From positions 1 to 64,000 of the forward strand of contig NZ_WXEX01000007.1 of the NCBI RefSeq assembly GCF_009877435.1: a DNA stretch of 64,000 nucleotides. The letters run 5' to 3'. Of this stretch, positions 9,235 through 17,676 are shown piece after piece (positions within the stretch are counted from its first letter, which is position 1; each line of letters opens with the position of its first letter). The position numbers were made by a program, and so were the translations under genes. This DNA comes from Heliomicrobium gestii. Lineage in GTDB: Bacteria; Bacillota; Desulfitobacteriia; Heliobacteriales; Heliobacteriaceae. The notes beneath the pieces were generated by a model, which saw only the letters and a program-made list of their open reading frames with translations, had not been told where the DNA came from and searched no databases.

Positions 9235-9263
9235 ATTATATCACGAAAAAACAGCGTCATCAA
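9235..9263 (-). promoter_or_regulatory. Sigma-A type promoter of dxs
   Basis: On the minus strand TTGATG (9263-9258) and TATAAT (9240-9235) are separated by exactly 17 bp. The start codon of dxs is 106 bp downstream of the -10. It overlaps the region between the divergent dxs and the FHA-protein gene. Confidence 0.75.
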
Positions 9264-9352
9264 AGATTGTGGAACCTTTTTTAAGCCGTGCGGTGGAGGA
9301 TATCTGTGCTTTCGTGTCGAAACGGTTGACCGTTCAGACAGGAGGTTCGTCA

Positions 9353-11473
9353 ATGATTTTATCGAAAAAAATACGAAAAGGGGTAGGCCTTGTCGTCTCT
9401 GCGCTGATTTTCGGCCAAGTCGGCCTGGTCAGCGCCGCGCAGGCGGCCGATCCCCTGCCACCGGATGTCTCCGTCGTCGAACTGGCGAAACCAGCCGTCG
9501 TCCAGGTTCGCGCCGGTGTGACAGCCACCTTCCGCTTTTCTGACCGGGCCTGGCCGGTAGCGGTCGGCGGCACGGCATCGGGGCTCATCGTCAACCCCGA
9601 TGGCGCTGTGGTCACGTCCTCGCGCATCATCGAACTGCTGCAAAAGGATGAAACATCCATTCGCAACGCCCTGGCCGAGCGCTTTTTCAATGAGGTGCAG
9701 AAACAGGTGGGGCACCGGCTGAGCGAGTCGGAACGGCTGGGTGTGGCGGAAAATACGACACTCATGGAAGAGGTAAAGGTGTACAAGCAGGTCGTCCTGT
9801 CCGATGGTCAGGCCGTCGACTTCGACATCAAGTGGACCGGTTCGCCGCCGCCGGAGGCGGTGTCGACGAGCACCCCCGTCTATTCGGCCCGCCCGGTGCC
9901 GCGCATCCAGAAGCCGGTCGTGACGGACGAGGGCGTCGAGAACCTTGGCGAAGGCGTCTCGCCGGTGATCCCGGCGCCGCAGCCGGTCAAGGAACCGGAA
10001 CCGGTGCAACCGCCCGAGCCGATCGTGCCCCTCAACCCGAACAAGGAGTTCGATCCCGTCCAGGAAGTGGCGATCCTCAAGATCAACGTCAACAACCTCC
10101 CCTCCCTGCCGCTGGCGTCTGCGAATAGCAGCGATGTGGGGCAAAAAGCCAGCGTCATCGGCTACCCCGGCAACGCCGACGCCACGGCGCTCCTCACGCC
10201 GGCCAGCCTGATGAGTGTGGGCGTCAGTTCCGGCAGTGTGGCGGCGGCCAAGTCCGGCAAAATGAAGGCCGACTACGGTCCACTCATCGACGTGGAGGCC
10301 ACCATCGGTCCTGCCGGCGCCGGCGGTCCGGTCATCACCGACAAAGGGCAGATCATCGGTCTCTCAGGCCGGACGGCGCGGGCTGTCGGCGTCTATCCTG
10401 TGATCAACACCCAGGCGGTCCAGGAGGCGCTGGGCAAATCCGGCCTCGCCAACGCCGGCGATCCCTCGGAGGCGACACGGGTCTACGCCAACGCCCTGGA
10501 TATGTTCGACAAGGGCCATATGTCCAAGACGATCAGCATCCTGGAGGATCTGCTCAAACTCTGTCCCCACCACGGACCGGCGAAAGAACTGATGACCGAA
10601 GCGCGCCAGCGCAAAGCCGCCGGTGAAGACAAGATCTACTGGCCCGACATGGCCCTCTACGGCGGCATCACCTTGGTGCTGCTCGCTGCAGTCGGCGGGT
10701 TTGTGATCCTGCGCTACCGCAAACTCGGTCCGTCGGCCTTCCCGGCGCTGACGCGATTCCTGCTCCGGCTGAAAGGGAAGCAACGGAGCGGCGCCGCAGG
10801 GAATGGAGGCGCCGGCGGCGCGGCCTCGACAGGACAGGGGCCGAAGGGCGGTTCGCCCGTGGGCCTGACGACAGAAAAACCGATTTCCTTTTATCTTCCC
10901 AAGGATACCCCTGCTTCTTCCGCCCCATCGCCTTCCGAGCCGCCCGATACCACTCCGTCGGTGCAAAAGCGTTCGGAACGCATGGTGGCTGCCGCCTCCG
11001 AATCGTCTGTCGTCGCCATGCCAGCATCGTCCTCGGCAGCCTCGGCAGCCTCGCCACCCCCAGCGCCGGGAGATCGGGCAGATTCTTCTATTCCCCCTGC
11101 ACCCCCGGCAGCAGCCGGAAAGGTCGTGCCGCTCTGGCGACCTCAAAAAGCGGACGCCACGCCGGTCATCGAATTTATCACCGGCCCCTTGACCGGTCGT
11201 CGCTTCGATGTCCCGAAGGCGGGACTGCTCATCGGCCGCGACCCCTCCACATGCCAGGTGGTCCTCGACGACCCCTTCATCTCCAAACAGCACATCTTCG
11301 TCGGACCTGATCCACTGGATCCGACAGCCATCATCGTGACCGACAAGGGGTCGACCAACGGCACTTTCCTCGGTTCACCTGATGGACAGCGACTGGAGGG
11401 GACACGGACGTTGGAAAGCGGCGACCAGGTCTACCTGGGGCAGCGGAACGCCTTCGTCTTACGGAGGGAATAA
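9353..11473 (+). CDS. Secreted pseudoprotease (HtrA-like), membrane helix and cytoplasmic FHA domain
   Basis: The 706-aa protein starts at ATG 9353 behind AGGAGG. A signal peptide ends near residue 32 (SAAQA). A trypsin/HtrA-like domain covers about 40-365. It keeps the fold landmarks GGTASGLIVNPDGAVVTS, VAILKINVNNLPSLPLA and GPAGAGGPVITDKGQIIGL. The His position is Ser/Arg, the Asp position Glu and the nucleophile Ala, so it should be inactive. A TPR-like helical stretch (about 375-425), one transmembrane helix (about 432-456), a Pro/Ala/Ser-rich linker and an FHA domain (about 602-706; LIGRDPSTCQV, GSTNGTFL) follow. The FHA domain would face the cytoplasm and bind phosphothreonine. No Ser/Thr kinase lies nearby. 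Its function is unknown. Confidence 0.85.
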   Translation: MILSKKIRKGVGLVVSALIFGQVGLVSAAQAADPLPPDVSVVELAKPAVVQVRAGVTATFRFSDRAWPVAVGGTASGLIVNPDGAVVTSSRIIELLQKDETSIRNALAERFFNEVQKQVGHRLSESERLGVAENTTLMEEVKVYKQVVLSDGQAVDFDIKWTGSPPPEAVSTSTPVYSARPVPRIQKPVVTDEGVENLGEGVSPVIPAPQPVKEPEPVQPPEPIVPLNPNKEFDPVQEVAILKINVNNLPSLPLASANSSDVGQKASVIGYPGNADATALLTPASLMSVGVSSGSVAAAKSGKMKADYGPLIDVEATIGPAGAGGPVITDKGQIIGLSGRTARAVGVYPVINTQAVQEALGKSGLANAGDPSEATRVYANALDMFDKGHMSKTISILEDLLKLCPHHGPAKELMTEARQRKAAGEDKIYWPDMALYGGITLVLLAAVGGFVILRYRKLGPSAFPALTRFLLRLKGKQRSGAAGNGGAGGAASTGQGPKGGSPVGLTTEKPISFYLPKDTPASSAPSPSEPPDTTPSVQKRSERMVAAASESSVVAMPASSSAASAASPPPAPGDRADSSIPPAPPAAAGKVVPLWRPQKADATPVIEFITGPLTGRRFDVPKAGLLIGRDPSTCQVVLDDPFISKQHIFVGPDPLDPTAIIVTDKGSTNGTFLGSPDGQRLEGTRTLESGDQVYLGQRNAFVLRRE

Positions 11474-11535
11474 CCCTGAAAATGGCCGTCCGGACGCTAG
11501 AGAATATCGCTGAATAAAGATAAAATGGCCAATAG

Positions 11536-11581
11536 AAAGCGGCGCTGCCCGTCCTTTTGGGGATGGGCAGCGCCGCTTTTT
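11536..11581 (+). terminator. Terminator of the FHA-protein gene
   Basis: A perfect 15-bp stem (AAAGCGGCGCTGCCC with its complement, 14-nt loop) is followed by five T residues on the plus strand. It also separates the convergent FAD/Fe-S gene; on the minus strand it is followed only by TTTC, so it works mainly for the plus gene. Confidence 0.9.
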
Positions 11582-11593
11582 GGTGATTACATC

Positions 11594-14464
11594 CTACTCG
11601 CGCGGGCGCGCGCAGCGATCGACCAGGTAAAGAATCGACTGGTAACTGATGCCGCTGTGGAGCGAAAGACCGATTTCACAGGTCCGGCTGTTCGAGTAGC
11701 CTGAAGCGCATTCGCCTTGCAACGCCGCTTTGAGCGTCGATAAGGCCGATTCATTCAACTCCGGGTAGGAAAACCCTCGATCCCCGGCAAAACCGCAGCA
11801 CTTGACATCCGCCGGGAGAATGACCTTGCGGGCGCAGGCTTGGGCCAGGGCCATAAATTTATCTTTCAAATTCATCTTTGTGGCGCTGCAGGTGACATGG
11901 ATGGCCACAGTCTCCTCAACAGGAGTGATCGCAAGGTGGGGAAGCAGGTAATCATAGACGAACTCGACAGGCTCATAGAGCTTCAAGGCTTTGTCCATGA
12001 CCCGTTTCATCCGGTAAAGGCAGGGACTCGTATCACATAAGACGGGGATTTCTCCATTCCAACTATAGGCCAACAAGGCCTGCTCCAACTCTTTGCTCTT
12101 CCCGTCGGCCTCCGTAAAAAGACCCTTGCTTTCAAAGGGCATGCCGCAACACAAGCGCTCCCGTTCCGCCGGCAGAATCGCTTCATATCCCGCCTTTGCC
12201 AACAAGGATAGGGTCACCTCTGGCAAGGAGCGGAGGTCCCGATCATCGCGAGCCGGTCCCATGGTGCGACTGACACAGGCCGGAAAGTAGACGACTCGTT
12301 TCATCTGGCTCACCTCTTGGGGCGATTGCCTGATGCAAGGCGCCGCTTTCGGCATCCAGGGGTTCCATAGGGGAAGGCGTTCCCCGCTCAACTGGCGAGC
12401 AGCCTGGGCCACCGTCTGCATGGCGCCGGCGCCGATGAGGGAATGGGCGGCATGGGCGCCGCGCAAGCCCACCCTGACCAGCTTGGTCACCCCGGCGAAA
12501 TGACCGGCGATAAACCGGGAGACACTCTTGGCCCGTTCACTGACCGCGGCGGCGCGGAGTTTTTTCGTATGGCTGCCCGTATCGATGGCGACTGGACAGG
12601 TGGTGGCGCAGAGACCGTCGGCGGCGCAGGTCTCTCTTCCCAGATAGGCATAATCTTGCAGCAGCCGGTGGAGCCGTTCCGGTTCGCGCCCGGACGTTCG
12701 CAGCCCAGAGATTGCCCGTTGCACCGTGATCCGCTGCCGCGGTGTTAAGGTCAGATGTTGCGAAGGACAGTTCACTTCACAAAAACCGCACTCGATGCAT
12801 TTATCGACAATCTCATGAGTGGGAGGCAGCGGTTTCAGATTCTCCAGATGGGCCTTCGGGTTTTCAGCGATGATCACGCCGGGATTGAGGATGTGCTCCG
12901 GATCAAAGAGGTGCTTGATCTGGCGCATCAGCCGGTAGGCTTTTTTCCCCCACTCCCTCTCCACAAAGGGCGCCATGTTACGGCCTGTGCCATGTTCCGC
13001 CTTCAAGGAACCGCCATACTCGCCGGCAACCATGTCACAGACCTCTTGCATGAGCGCGTCGTAGCGTTGGACTTCCTTGTCAGTGCTGAAATCCTGAGTA
13101 AAGACAAAGTGCACATTGCCATCCAAGGCGTGGCCGAAAATGATCGAATCGGGATAGCCGTGGCGATCGAGCGATTCACGCAGGTCCAGTATCGCCTCGG
13201 CCAGCCGTTCTTTGGGATAGGCCACATCCTCGATGATCACCGTCGTGCCATTGTTTCGCACAGCGCCAACGGCGGGAAAAAGTCCTTTGCGGATGTTCCA
13301 CAATTGGGCATATTTGTTTTTTACGTCTGTGAAGGTGATCGGTCGCACCGTAGGGATGCCTTGTAAGGCTTCGACTGTCCTTGCAATCTGGCTCTGTAAT
13401 GCCGACTCGGTTTCCGCCGTCACCTCGATCAGCAAGGCGGCGGCTGTCTCACTGAGTCCCTTGAGGTATGCAGGCATGCCGGGTTTCTCTTCCACGGCGC
13501 GCAGTGACCGGCGATCCATCAGTTCGGCCGCCGACACCACTTCGCGGTCCAATCGCATGACGGCCAGACAGGCTTGTTCAATATCGGGAAAAATGACGAG
13601 AGCCGATGCCTTATGTACATAATCGATGACTGTTTTGTAGGTGATCTCGGCGATGAAGCCCAACGTGCCTTCGGAGCCGATCATCAGGTGTTTGATTATC
13701 TCGATCGGATCATCATAATCGACAAGAGCGTTTAGACTGTAGCCGGTGGTGTTTTTGATCTTGAACTTGTGGATGATCCGCTCGTTCAAATCGGGATCGT
13801 CAAAAATCTCGTCCCTGATTTTCTTCACTTCTGTAATGAGCGCCTGGTGGGTCTGTTGGAAAGCCGCTACAGAAGAGGCGTCGCCTGTGTCCACCATGGT
13901 CCCGTCAGCGAGGATGATCTTCATATCCTGCACAGTTTTGTAGCTGTTATCGGCGGTGCCGCAACACATGCCGCTGGCGTTGTTCGCGGCGATGCCGCCG
14001 ATCATGGCATGGTTGATCGACGCCGGATCGGGACCGATCTTTTTCCCATACGGTTGCAGATGCCGGTTTGCCTCGGCGCCGATGACGCCCGGTTCCAGGG
14101 TGATCGCGCTCCCCTCACCCTGAACACGGCAGTTTTTCCACCCACCGTAGAGCAGCAACAGCACCGAATCGGATACCGCCTGTCCGGACAGGCTCGTCCC
14201 GGCAGCGCGGAAAGTGACCGGGATCGTCAATTCCGCAGCGGTGATCAGGATTTGATGAACCTCTTCGGTCGTTCTCACCTTGACGACGATCTTCGGGATG
14301 AGCCGGTAGAAGCTGGCATCGGTTCCGTAGGCAAGTGTGCGGAGGGGGTCGGTGATCAGCCTTTTTCGGGGAATGAAGGCGCACACCCTATCGTAAAACC
14401 GTTGATACTTGGCAGGCAAAGGGGCGACGTCGCCAAACCTTTCTGTGTTTTCCACGGCCAACAC
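11594..14464 (-). CDS. FAD-linked oxidase fused to Fe-S/CCG domains (D-lactate/glycolate dehydrogenase type)
   Basis: The 956-aa protein is a GlcD-GlcF type fusion that oxidises a 2-hydroxy acid and passes electrons to Fe-S clusters. The FAD_binding_4 domain is at about 40-215 (TFRAAGTSLSGQAV, IGGIAANNASGM), with the FAD-oxidase C domain to about 530. Next come two ferredoxin-like motifs (CIECGFCEVNCP and CAADGLCATTCP) at about 550-640. Two cysteine-rich CCG modules (CCGMPFESKG, CCGFAGDRGF) fill the C-terminal third. D-lactate is the commonest substrate of such single-chain fusions, but it is not proven here. The start is ambiguous: GTG 14464 or GTG 14455, the latter better spaced from GGAAAGG. 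A 14-bp inverted repeat lies just upstream. Confidence 0.88.
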   Translation of the reverse strand: MLAVENTERFGDVAPLPAKYQRFYDRVCAFIPRKRLITDPLRTLAYGTDASFYRLIPKIVVKVRTTEEVHQILITAAELTIPVTFRAAGTSLSGQAVSDSVLLLLYGGWKNCRVQGEGSAITLEPGVIGAEANRHLQPYGKKIGPDPASINHAMIGGIAANNASGMCCGTADNSYKTVQDMKIILADGTMVDTGDASSVAAFQQTHQALITEVKKIRDEIFDDPDLNERIIHKFKIKNTTGYSLNALVDYDDPIEIIKHLMIGSEGTLGFIAEITYKTVIDYVHKASALVIFPDIEQACLAVMRLDREVVSAAELMDRRSLRAVEEKPGMPAYLKGLSETAAALLIEVTAETESALQSQIARTVEALQGIPTVRPITFTDVKNKYAQLWNIRKGLFPAVGAVRNNGTTVIIEDVAYPKERLAEAILDLRESLDRHGYPDSIIFGHALDGNVHFVFTQDFSTDKEVQRYDALMQEVCDMVAGEYGGSLKAEHGTGRNMAPFVEREWGKKAYRLMRQIKHLFDPEHILNPGVIIAENPKAHLENLKPLPPTHEIVDKCIECGFCEVNCPSQHLTLTPRQRITVQRAISGLRTSGREPERLHRLLQDYAYLGRETCAADGLCATTCPVAIDTGSHTKKLRAAAVSERAKSVSRFIAGHFAGVTKLVRVGLRGAHAAHSLIGAGAMQTVAQAARQLSGERLPLWNPWMPKAAPCIRQSPQEVSQMKRVVYFPACVSRTMGPARDDRDLRSLPEVTLSLLAKAGYEAILPAERERLCCGMPFESKGLFTEADGKSKELEQALLAYSWNGEIPVLCDTSPCLYRMKRVMDKALKLYEPVEFVYDYLLPHLAITPVEETVAIHVTCSATKMNLKDKFMALAQACARKVILPADVKCCGFAGDRGFSYPELNESALSTLKAALQGECASGYSNSRTCEIGLSLHSGISYQSILYLVDRCARPRE

Positions 14465-14483
14465 ACCTTTCCAATGGACTCAA

Positions 14484-14524
14484 GTGAAACAGCTTCGGCG
14501 AATGACTCGACGAAGCTGTTTCAC
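14484..14524 (-). promoter_or_regulatory. 14-bp perfect inverted repeat before the FAD/Fe-S gene
   Basis: GTGAAACAGCTTCG (14484-14497) and CGAAGCTGTTTCAC (14511-14524) are perfect inverted copies around 13 nt. The element ends 20 bp before the GTG start. No T-run follows on either strand, so it is unlikely to be an intrinsic terminator. It could be a repressor operator or a leader hairpin controlling translation. Confidence 0.55.
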
Positions 14525-14620
14525 ACCCGTTATGATTGCCGCCAAAATCCCTGCGTCTTTCCCCCGCCATTGATTTCACCCTGTTCAAAGGCGCCCGCGA
14601 GGCCTGCCTGTCTCCCCGCC

Positions 14621-14896
14621 TTATCCAATGTTTAACCGATAGGTATAACGTTCGGCGGCAGCGATGCCTTGAACGATGGTGAGCAACTGGGAAAAGACGT
14701 TTTCATCGATTTGTTTGGCTTTGCTCCACACCTGGTGGAAGTGTTTGGTGAAAGAGGACTTGGGCATGTTTTGCCTCATCGCAATCTCGCATTTGCAGAT
14801 CCAAAGCCTTGCATATCGGTCAAACTGGTCTACCGTTAGATGGTTCACCATAAAGCTCACGTTACATCCTTCAGAAGCGAGTTCTTGAAATACCAT
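14621..14896 (-). CDS. Small hypothetical protein, 91 aa
   Basis: I do not recognise this protein. The ATG at 14896 has a strong GGAGGGG site seven bases upstream, which supports a real gene. The product is mixed in composition with three Cys, one Cys-x-Cys (ICKCEIAM), and helical-looking segments; it has no signal peptide or membrane helix. It lies between hcp (104 bp upstream in the transcription direction) and the FAD/Fe-S oxidoreductase, so a redox-related role is possible, but only by position. Confidence 0.6.
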   Translation of the reverse strand: MVFQELASEGCNVSFMVNHLTVDQFDRYARLWICKCEIAMRQNMPKSSFTKHFHQVWSKAKQIDENVFSQLLTIVQGIAAAERYTYRLNIG

Positions 14897-14999
14897 TCGC
14901 TATCCCCTCCATACAAAAGATAGGTGGTACATTCATGCTGCTTCATCGCTTGGATGATTTGCTGCTTGTGTTTTCAAACCGAATGCACCGGCTGCTGGA

Positions 15000-16634
15000 C
15001 TACTTTCCACCGATAAAGAGATCGATATCGGAATCAACTGTTCCGATGCCTGCGATGCCAAAGGTGTCCACCAATACCTTGGCTACGTTGGGCGATAAGA
15101 AGCCCGGAAGGGTCGGTCCCAGGTGGATGTTCTTTACTCCGAGATACAATAAGGCGAGGAGGACGATCACGGCTTTTTGTTCATACCAGGCGATGTTGTA
15201 GACGATGGGCAGTTGATTGACATCGTCAAGGCCAAAGACTTCCTTCAATTTGAGCGCCACTACGGCGAGGGAATAAGAGTCGTTGCATTGCCCGGCATCG
15301 AGGACTCGGGGGATGCCTCCGATGTCGCCCAGGGGCAACTTGTTGTAGCGGTATTTGGCGCATCCGGCGGTCAGGATCACCGTATCCTCGGGCAGTTTTT
15401 GCGCAAAATCGCTATAGTATTCTCTCGCTTTCATTCTTCCGTCACAGCCAGCCATGACGAAGAATTTCTTGATGGCCCCCGATTTCACGGCAGCGATCAC
15501 CGGTTCGGCCAGGGAGAGCACCTGCCGGTGGGCGAAGCCGCCGACGATGCTGCCGCTTTCGATCTCTGTCGGCGCCGGCAATGTCTTTGCCAGTTCGATG
15601 ATCGCCGAGAAGTCTTTCTTTCCATTCCCATTGGCTTCGATATGTACACAACCGGGATATCCAGCAGCCCCTGTCGTGAAGATCCTGTCTCTTACCGCTT
15701 CCGATTTCGGCGGAACGATACAGTTCGTTGTAAACAGAATGGGTCCGTTGAAGGTCTCAAACTCGCCGACCTGCTTCCACCAGGCGTTGCCATAGTTGCC
15801 AACGAAATGAGTGTATTTTTTGAATGCTGGATAGTAATGGGCCGGAAGCATTTCGCTGTGGCTGTACACATCGACGCCTGTGCCCTCTGTCTGTTCGAGC
15901 AACTGTTCCAGATCGGTCAGGTCGTGACCGGAGATCAGGATGGCAGGATTGTTCCTGACGCCGATATTGACTTTCGTGATTTCGGGATTGCCGTACTTGG
16001 CTGTATTGGCCTTGTCAAGCAGGGCCATGGCGGTCACGCCAAATTGACCGGTCTTCAAGGTCAAGGACACCAGTTCCTGGGCCGATAGTCCATCGTTCAA
16101 CGTCGCTGCCAGCGCCTCATAGATAAACTGGTAAATGCCGCAGTCTTCCTCACCCAGTTGTAAGGCATGGTGGGTATAGGCGGCCATCCCCTTTACCCCA
16201 TAAACGATGATTTCCCGCAGCGAGCGAACATCTTCGTTGATCGTGGCGAGCACGCCAACGGTCTCCGCTTTTTTCAGCATCGACGCCCTCGTGCTGACCT
16301 GGAAGGTCGCTGCGTCGTTTAATCCCGTTATTGCCGCTTGTTGTCCTAATTCGTCCCTGAAACCGAGTATCGTATAGATTTGTTTTTCTATGGCCGCCTC
16401 GTCAAAGTTGGCGTTGGTGATGGTGATGAACAGGCTCTTCAATACCTCATGATTGACCGTATCGAGCTCGTTTACATCCATTTTTGCGGTAACGATGATT
16501 TCCGAGATGCCTTTTAGGGAGTAAATCAGCAGGTCCTGAAGTTTCGCCACTTCTTCACTTTTTCCGCATACGCCTTTGATCGTGCAGCCCGCTCCTTTGG
16601 CTGTCTCCTGGCATTGGAAGCAGAACATACTCAT
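15000..16634 (-). CDS. hcp: Hydroxylamine reductase / hybrid-cluster protein
   Basis: Hcp carries a [4Fe-4S] cluster and a hybrid Fe-S-O cluster. It reduces hydroxylamine in vitro and acts in nitric oxide and nitrosative stress defence. The N-terminal cysteines follow C-x2-C-x8-C-x5-C (CFQCQ ... [10 protein letters not shown]), as in the Desulfovibrio/clostridial class. Hybrid-cluster ligand regions are visible: [59 protein letters not shown] and [11 protein letters not shown] start it at ATG 16634 behind GGAGGA, giving 544 aa, the family length; 18 further upstream codons are not conserved. No Hcr reductase gene is adjacent. A structured leader is predicted upstream. Confidence 0.97.
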   Translation of the reverse strand: MSMFCFQCQETAKGAGCTIKGVCGKSEEVAKLQDLLIYSLKGISEIIVTAKMDVNELDTVNHEVLKSLFITITNANFDEAAIEKQIYTILGFRDELGQQAAITGLNDAATFQVSTRASMLKKAETVGVLATINEDVRSLREIIVYGVKGMAAYTHHALQLGEEDCGIYQFIYEALAATLNDGLSAQELVSLTLKTGQFGVTAMALLDKANTAKYGNPEITKVNIGVRNNPAILISGHDLTDLEQLLEQTEGTGVDVYSHSEMLPAHYYPAFKKYTHFVGNYGNAWWKQVGEFETFNGPILFTTNCIVPPKSEAVRDRIFTTGAAGYPGCVHIEANGNGKKDFSAIIELAKTLPAPTEIESGSIVGGFAHRQVLSLAEPVIAAVKSGAIKKFFVMAGCDGRMKAREYYSDFAQKLPEDTVILTAGCAKYRYNKLPLGDIGGIPRVLDAGQCNDSYSLAVVALKLKEVFGLDDVNQLPIVYNIAWYEQKAVIVLLALLYLGVKNIHLGPTLPGFLSPNVAKVLVDTFGIAGIGTVDSDIDLFIGGK

Positions 16635-16727
16635 ATCCAGTTTCTCCTCCTTGTCGGGCATCAACGAGGGATCCATCCATGCCATCATCTTACTTGGCGT
16701 TAGTGAATCATGAATACATAGGGGCGA

Positions 16728-16790
16728 CGAACGGTCATATCTAGAGTTAAAATTCCAACTCCTTCATATGACTCGCAGTAGCGCCGTTCG
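16728..16790 (-). promoter_or_regulatory. Composite hairpin leader upstream of hcp
   Basis: Three nested pairs share one axis: CGAACGG (16728-16734) with CCGTTCG (16784-16790); GTCATAT (16734-16740) with ATATGAC (16766-16772); and GAGTT (16744-16748) with AACTC (16757-16761). They lie about 95-155 bp before the hcp start. No T-run follows. I cannot assign it to a known riboswitch class. Confidence 0.4.
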
Positions 16791-16889
16791 ACTCCTATTG
16801 TGCAAAAACGAGCATTTTCGAATTAATGTGAATCTGTCAGCACGCACTGCTTTTCCCCAGCGAAGTGCCTGCGTCAATATGAAAAAGGA

Positions 16890-17024
16890 ATGAAGGTGCA
16901 TCGTATAAAATTAGAAGCCAGACAAGCGCCGAAAGCCCTCTTTCATGTCGGGGACGCGCAAGAAGTCGATCTGTATGCCTATTGCAACCTTCACGGGTTA
17001 TGGAAAGCCACCGTTAAAAAATAA
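16890..17024 (+). CDS. Very small ORF, 42-44 aa, with a Cys/His tail
   Basis: This short frame is followed by a strong terminator 19 bp after its stop, so it is probably an expressed unit. The GTG at 16896 has AAGGA six bases upstream; an in-frame ATG lies two codons earlier at 16890. The predicted peptide is basic at both ends, with a central FHVGDAQEVDLYAYCNLHG segment that looks like part of a compact Cys/His fold. I do not recognise the family. It is divergent from hcp. Confidence 0.5.
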   Translation: MKVHRIKLEARQAPKALFHVGDAQEVDLYAYCNLHGLWKATVKK

Positions 17025-17042
17025 TAAATGACAGCATTAAAA

Positions 17043-17077
17043 AAGCGTGACCTGATCCAGGTCACGCTTTCGTTTTT
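17043..17077 (+). terminator. Terminator after the 42-44 aa ORF
   Basis: A 12-bp stem AAGCGTGACCTG with its exact complement and a 3-nt loop is followed by TCGTTTTT on the plus strand. On the minus strand T residues also follow (TTTTTAATG), so it may act both ways. In 17078-17221 I see nothing further. Confidence 0.88.
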
Positions 17078-17221
17078 CCCAATATGGCTGTTCAAAACCC
17101 ATCGGGAAAACGTCTTTTTTCTGTTTGCCATTCCGGTTTCCTTCGGTTCGACTTACGTCTGTTTGCATCTTCTCTATGTATGGCCAGTAGTCGTAACGAA
17201 CGGTTGGTCGCCCGAGCAGGA

Positions 17222-17452
17222 TTAAGGCAGGTTGATTCCTTTGGAATCGCCTTCACCTACGACGCCGGAATAAGTGACTCCATTTTGTTCCCAAACGATA
17301 TAGAGGTATTTGCGGTTTCCGGGACTGGGATCACCCGTCCAATCGTTGCTCGCTAAAAAAGTTCTTTGTCCTTTGTCATAGGCCTTGCTGATTGCGGTTG
17401 TGGCATCATTCGTGCTGTTCCAAACACCGAAGCCTGCGTAGACAACTTTCAT
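17222..17452 (-). CDS. Small hypothetical protein, 76 aa
   Basis: ATG at 17452 follows GGAGGGCGTTCTT, a good ribosome binding site; 16 upstream in-frame codons are discarded. The product has the look of a compact beta-rich domain: YAGFGVWNS, NDWTGDPSPG, YLYIVWEQNG and SGVVGEGDSKGI, with conserved-looking Trp, Gly and Asp. There is no signal peptide or transmembrane segment. I do not recognise a named family. It stands alone between the 42-44 aa ORF and ispA. Confidence 0.6.
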   Translation of the reverse strand: MKVVYAGFGVWNSTNDATTAISKAYDKGQRTFLASNDWTGDPSPGNRKYLYIVWEQNGVTYSGVVGEGDSKGINLP

Positions 17453-17551
17453 AAGAACGCCCTCCTTCAAAAATTTAGAATCGGAGTAATTGTCACCCAC
17501 ATATGATACTACGGCAACTCCCGCTTATGTTCAAGTGATTTCTATATCTTG

Positions 17552-17593
17552 TCAGGCGCCTTTTACGGCTTTTTAAGCCCTCTTTGCGCCTGA
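17552..17593. repeat. Nested inverted repeat downstream of ispA
   Basis: TCAGGCGC (17552-17559) pairs with GCGCCTGA (17586-17593), and inside it GGCTT (17667-equivalent inner arm at 17567-17571) pairs with AAGCC (17575-17579). It lies between the ispA terminator and the 76-aa gene. It could be a small structured RNA or the remnant of a palindromic repeat. Confidence 0.35.
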
Positions 17594-17609
17594 CCTCCTC
17601 AGTGGCTAG

Positions 17610-17665
17610 AAAACAAACAATCACCCCCGATGACAGCGTTTTTTCCACAATCATCGGGGGTGATT
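17610..17665 (-). terminator. Terminator of the xseA-xseB-ispA unit
   Basis: AATCACCCCCGATGA (17619-17633) pairs perfectly with 17651-17665 around a 17-nt loop. On the minus strand it is followed by TTGTTTGTTTTC. It begins 12 bp after the ispA stop. Confidence 0.85.
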
Positions 17666-17676
17666 CCAGGCTCATC

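Noticed and set aside
16760-16800. tRNA-like fragment (GGAGTCGAACGG) upstream of hcp
   Set aside because: It resembles a T-arm end, but no acceptor stem, anticodon arm or CCA-adjacent pairing can be built around it.
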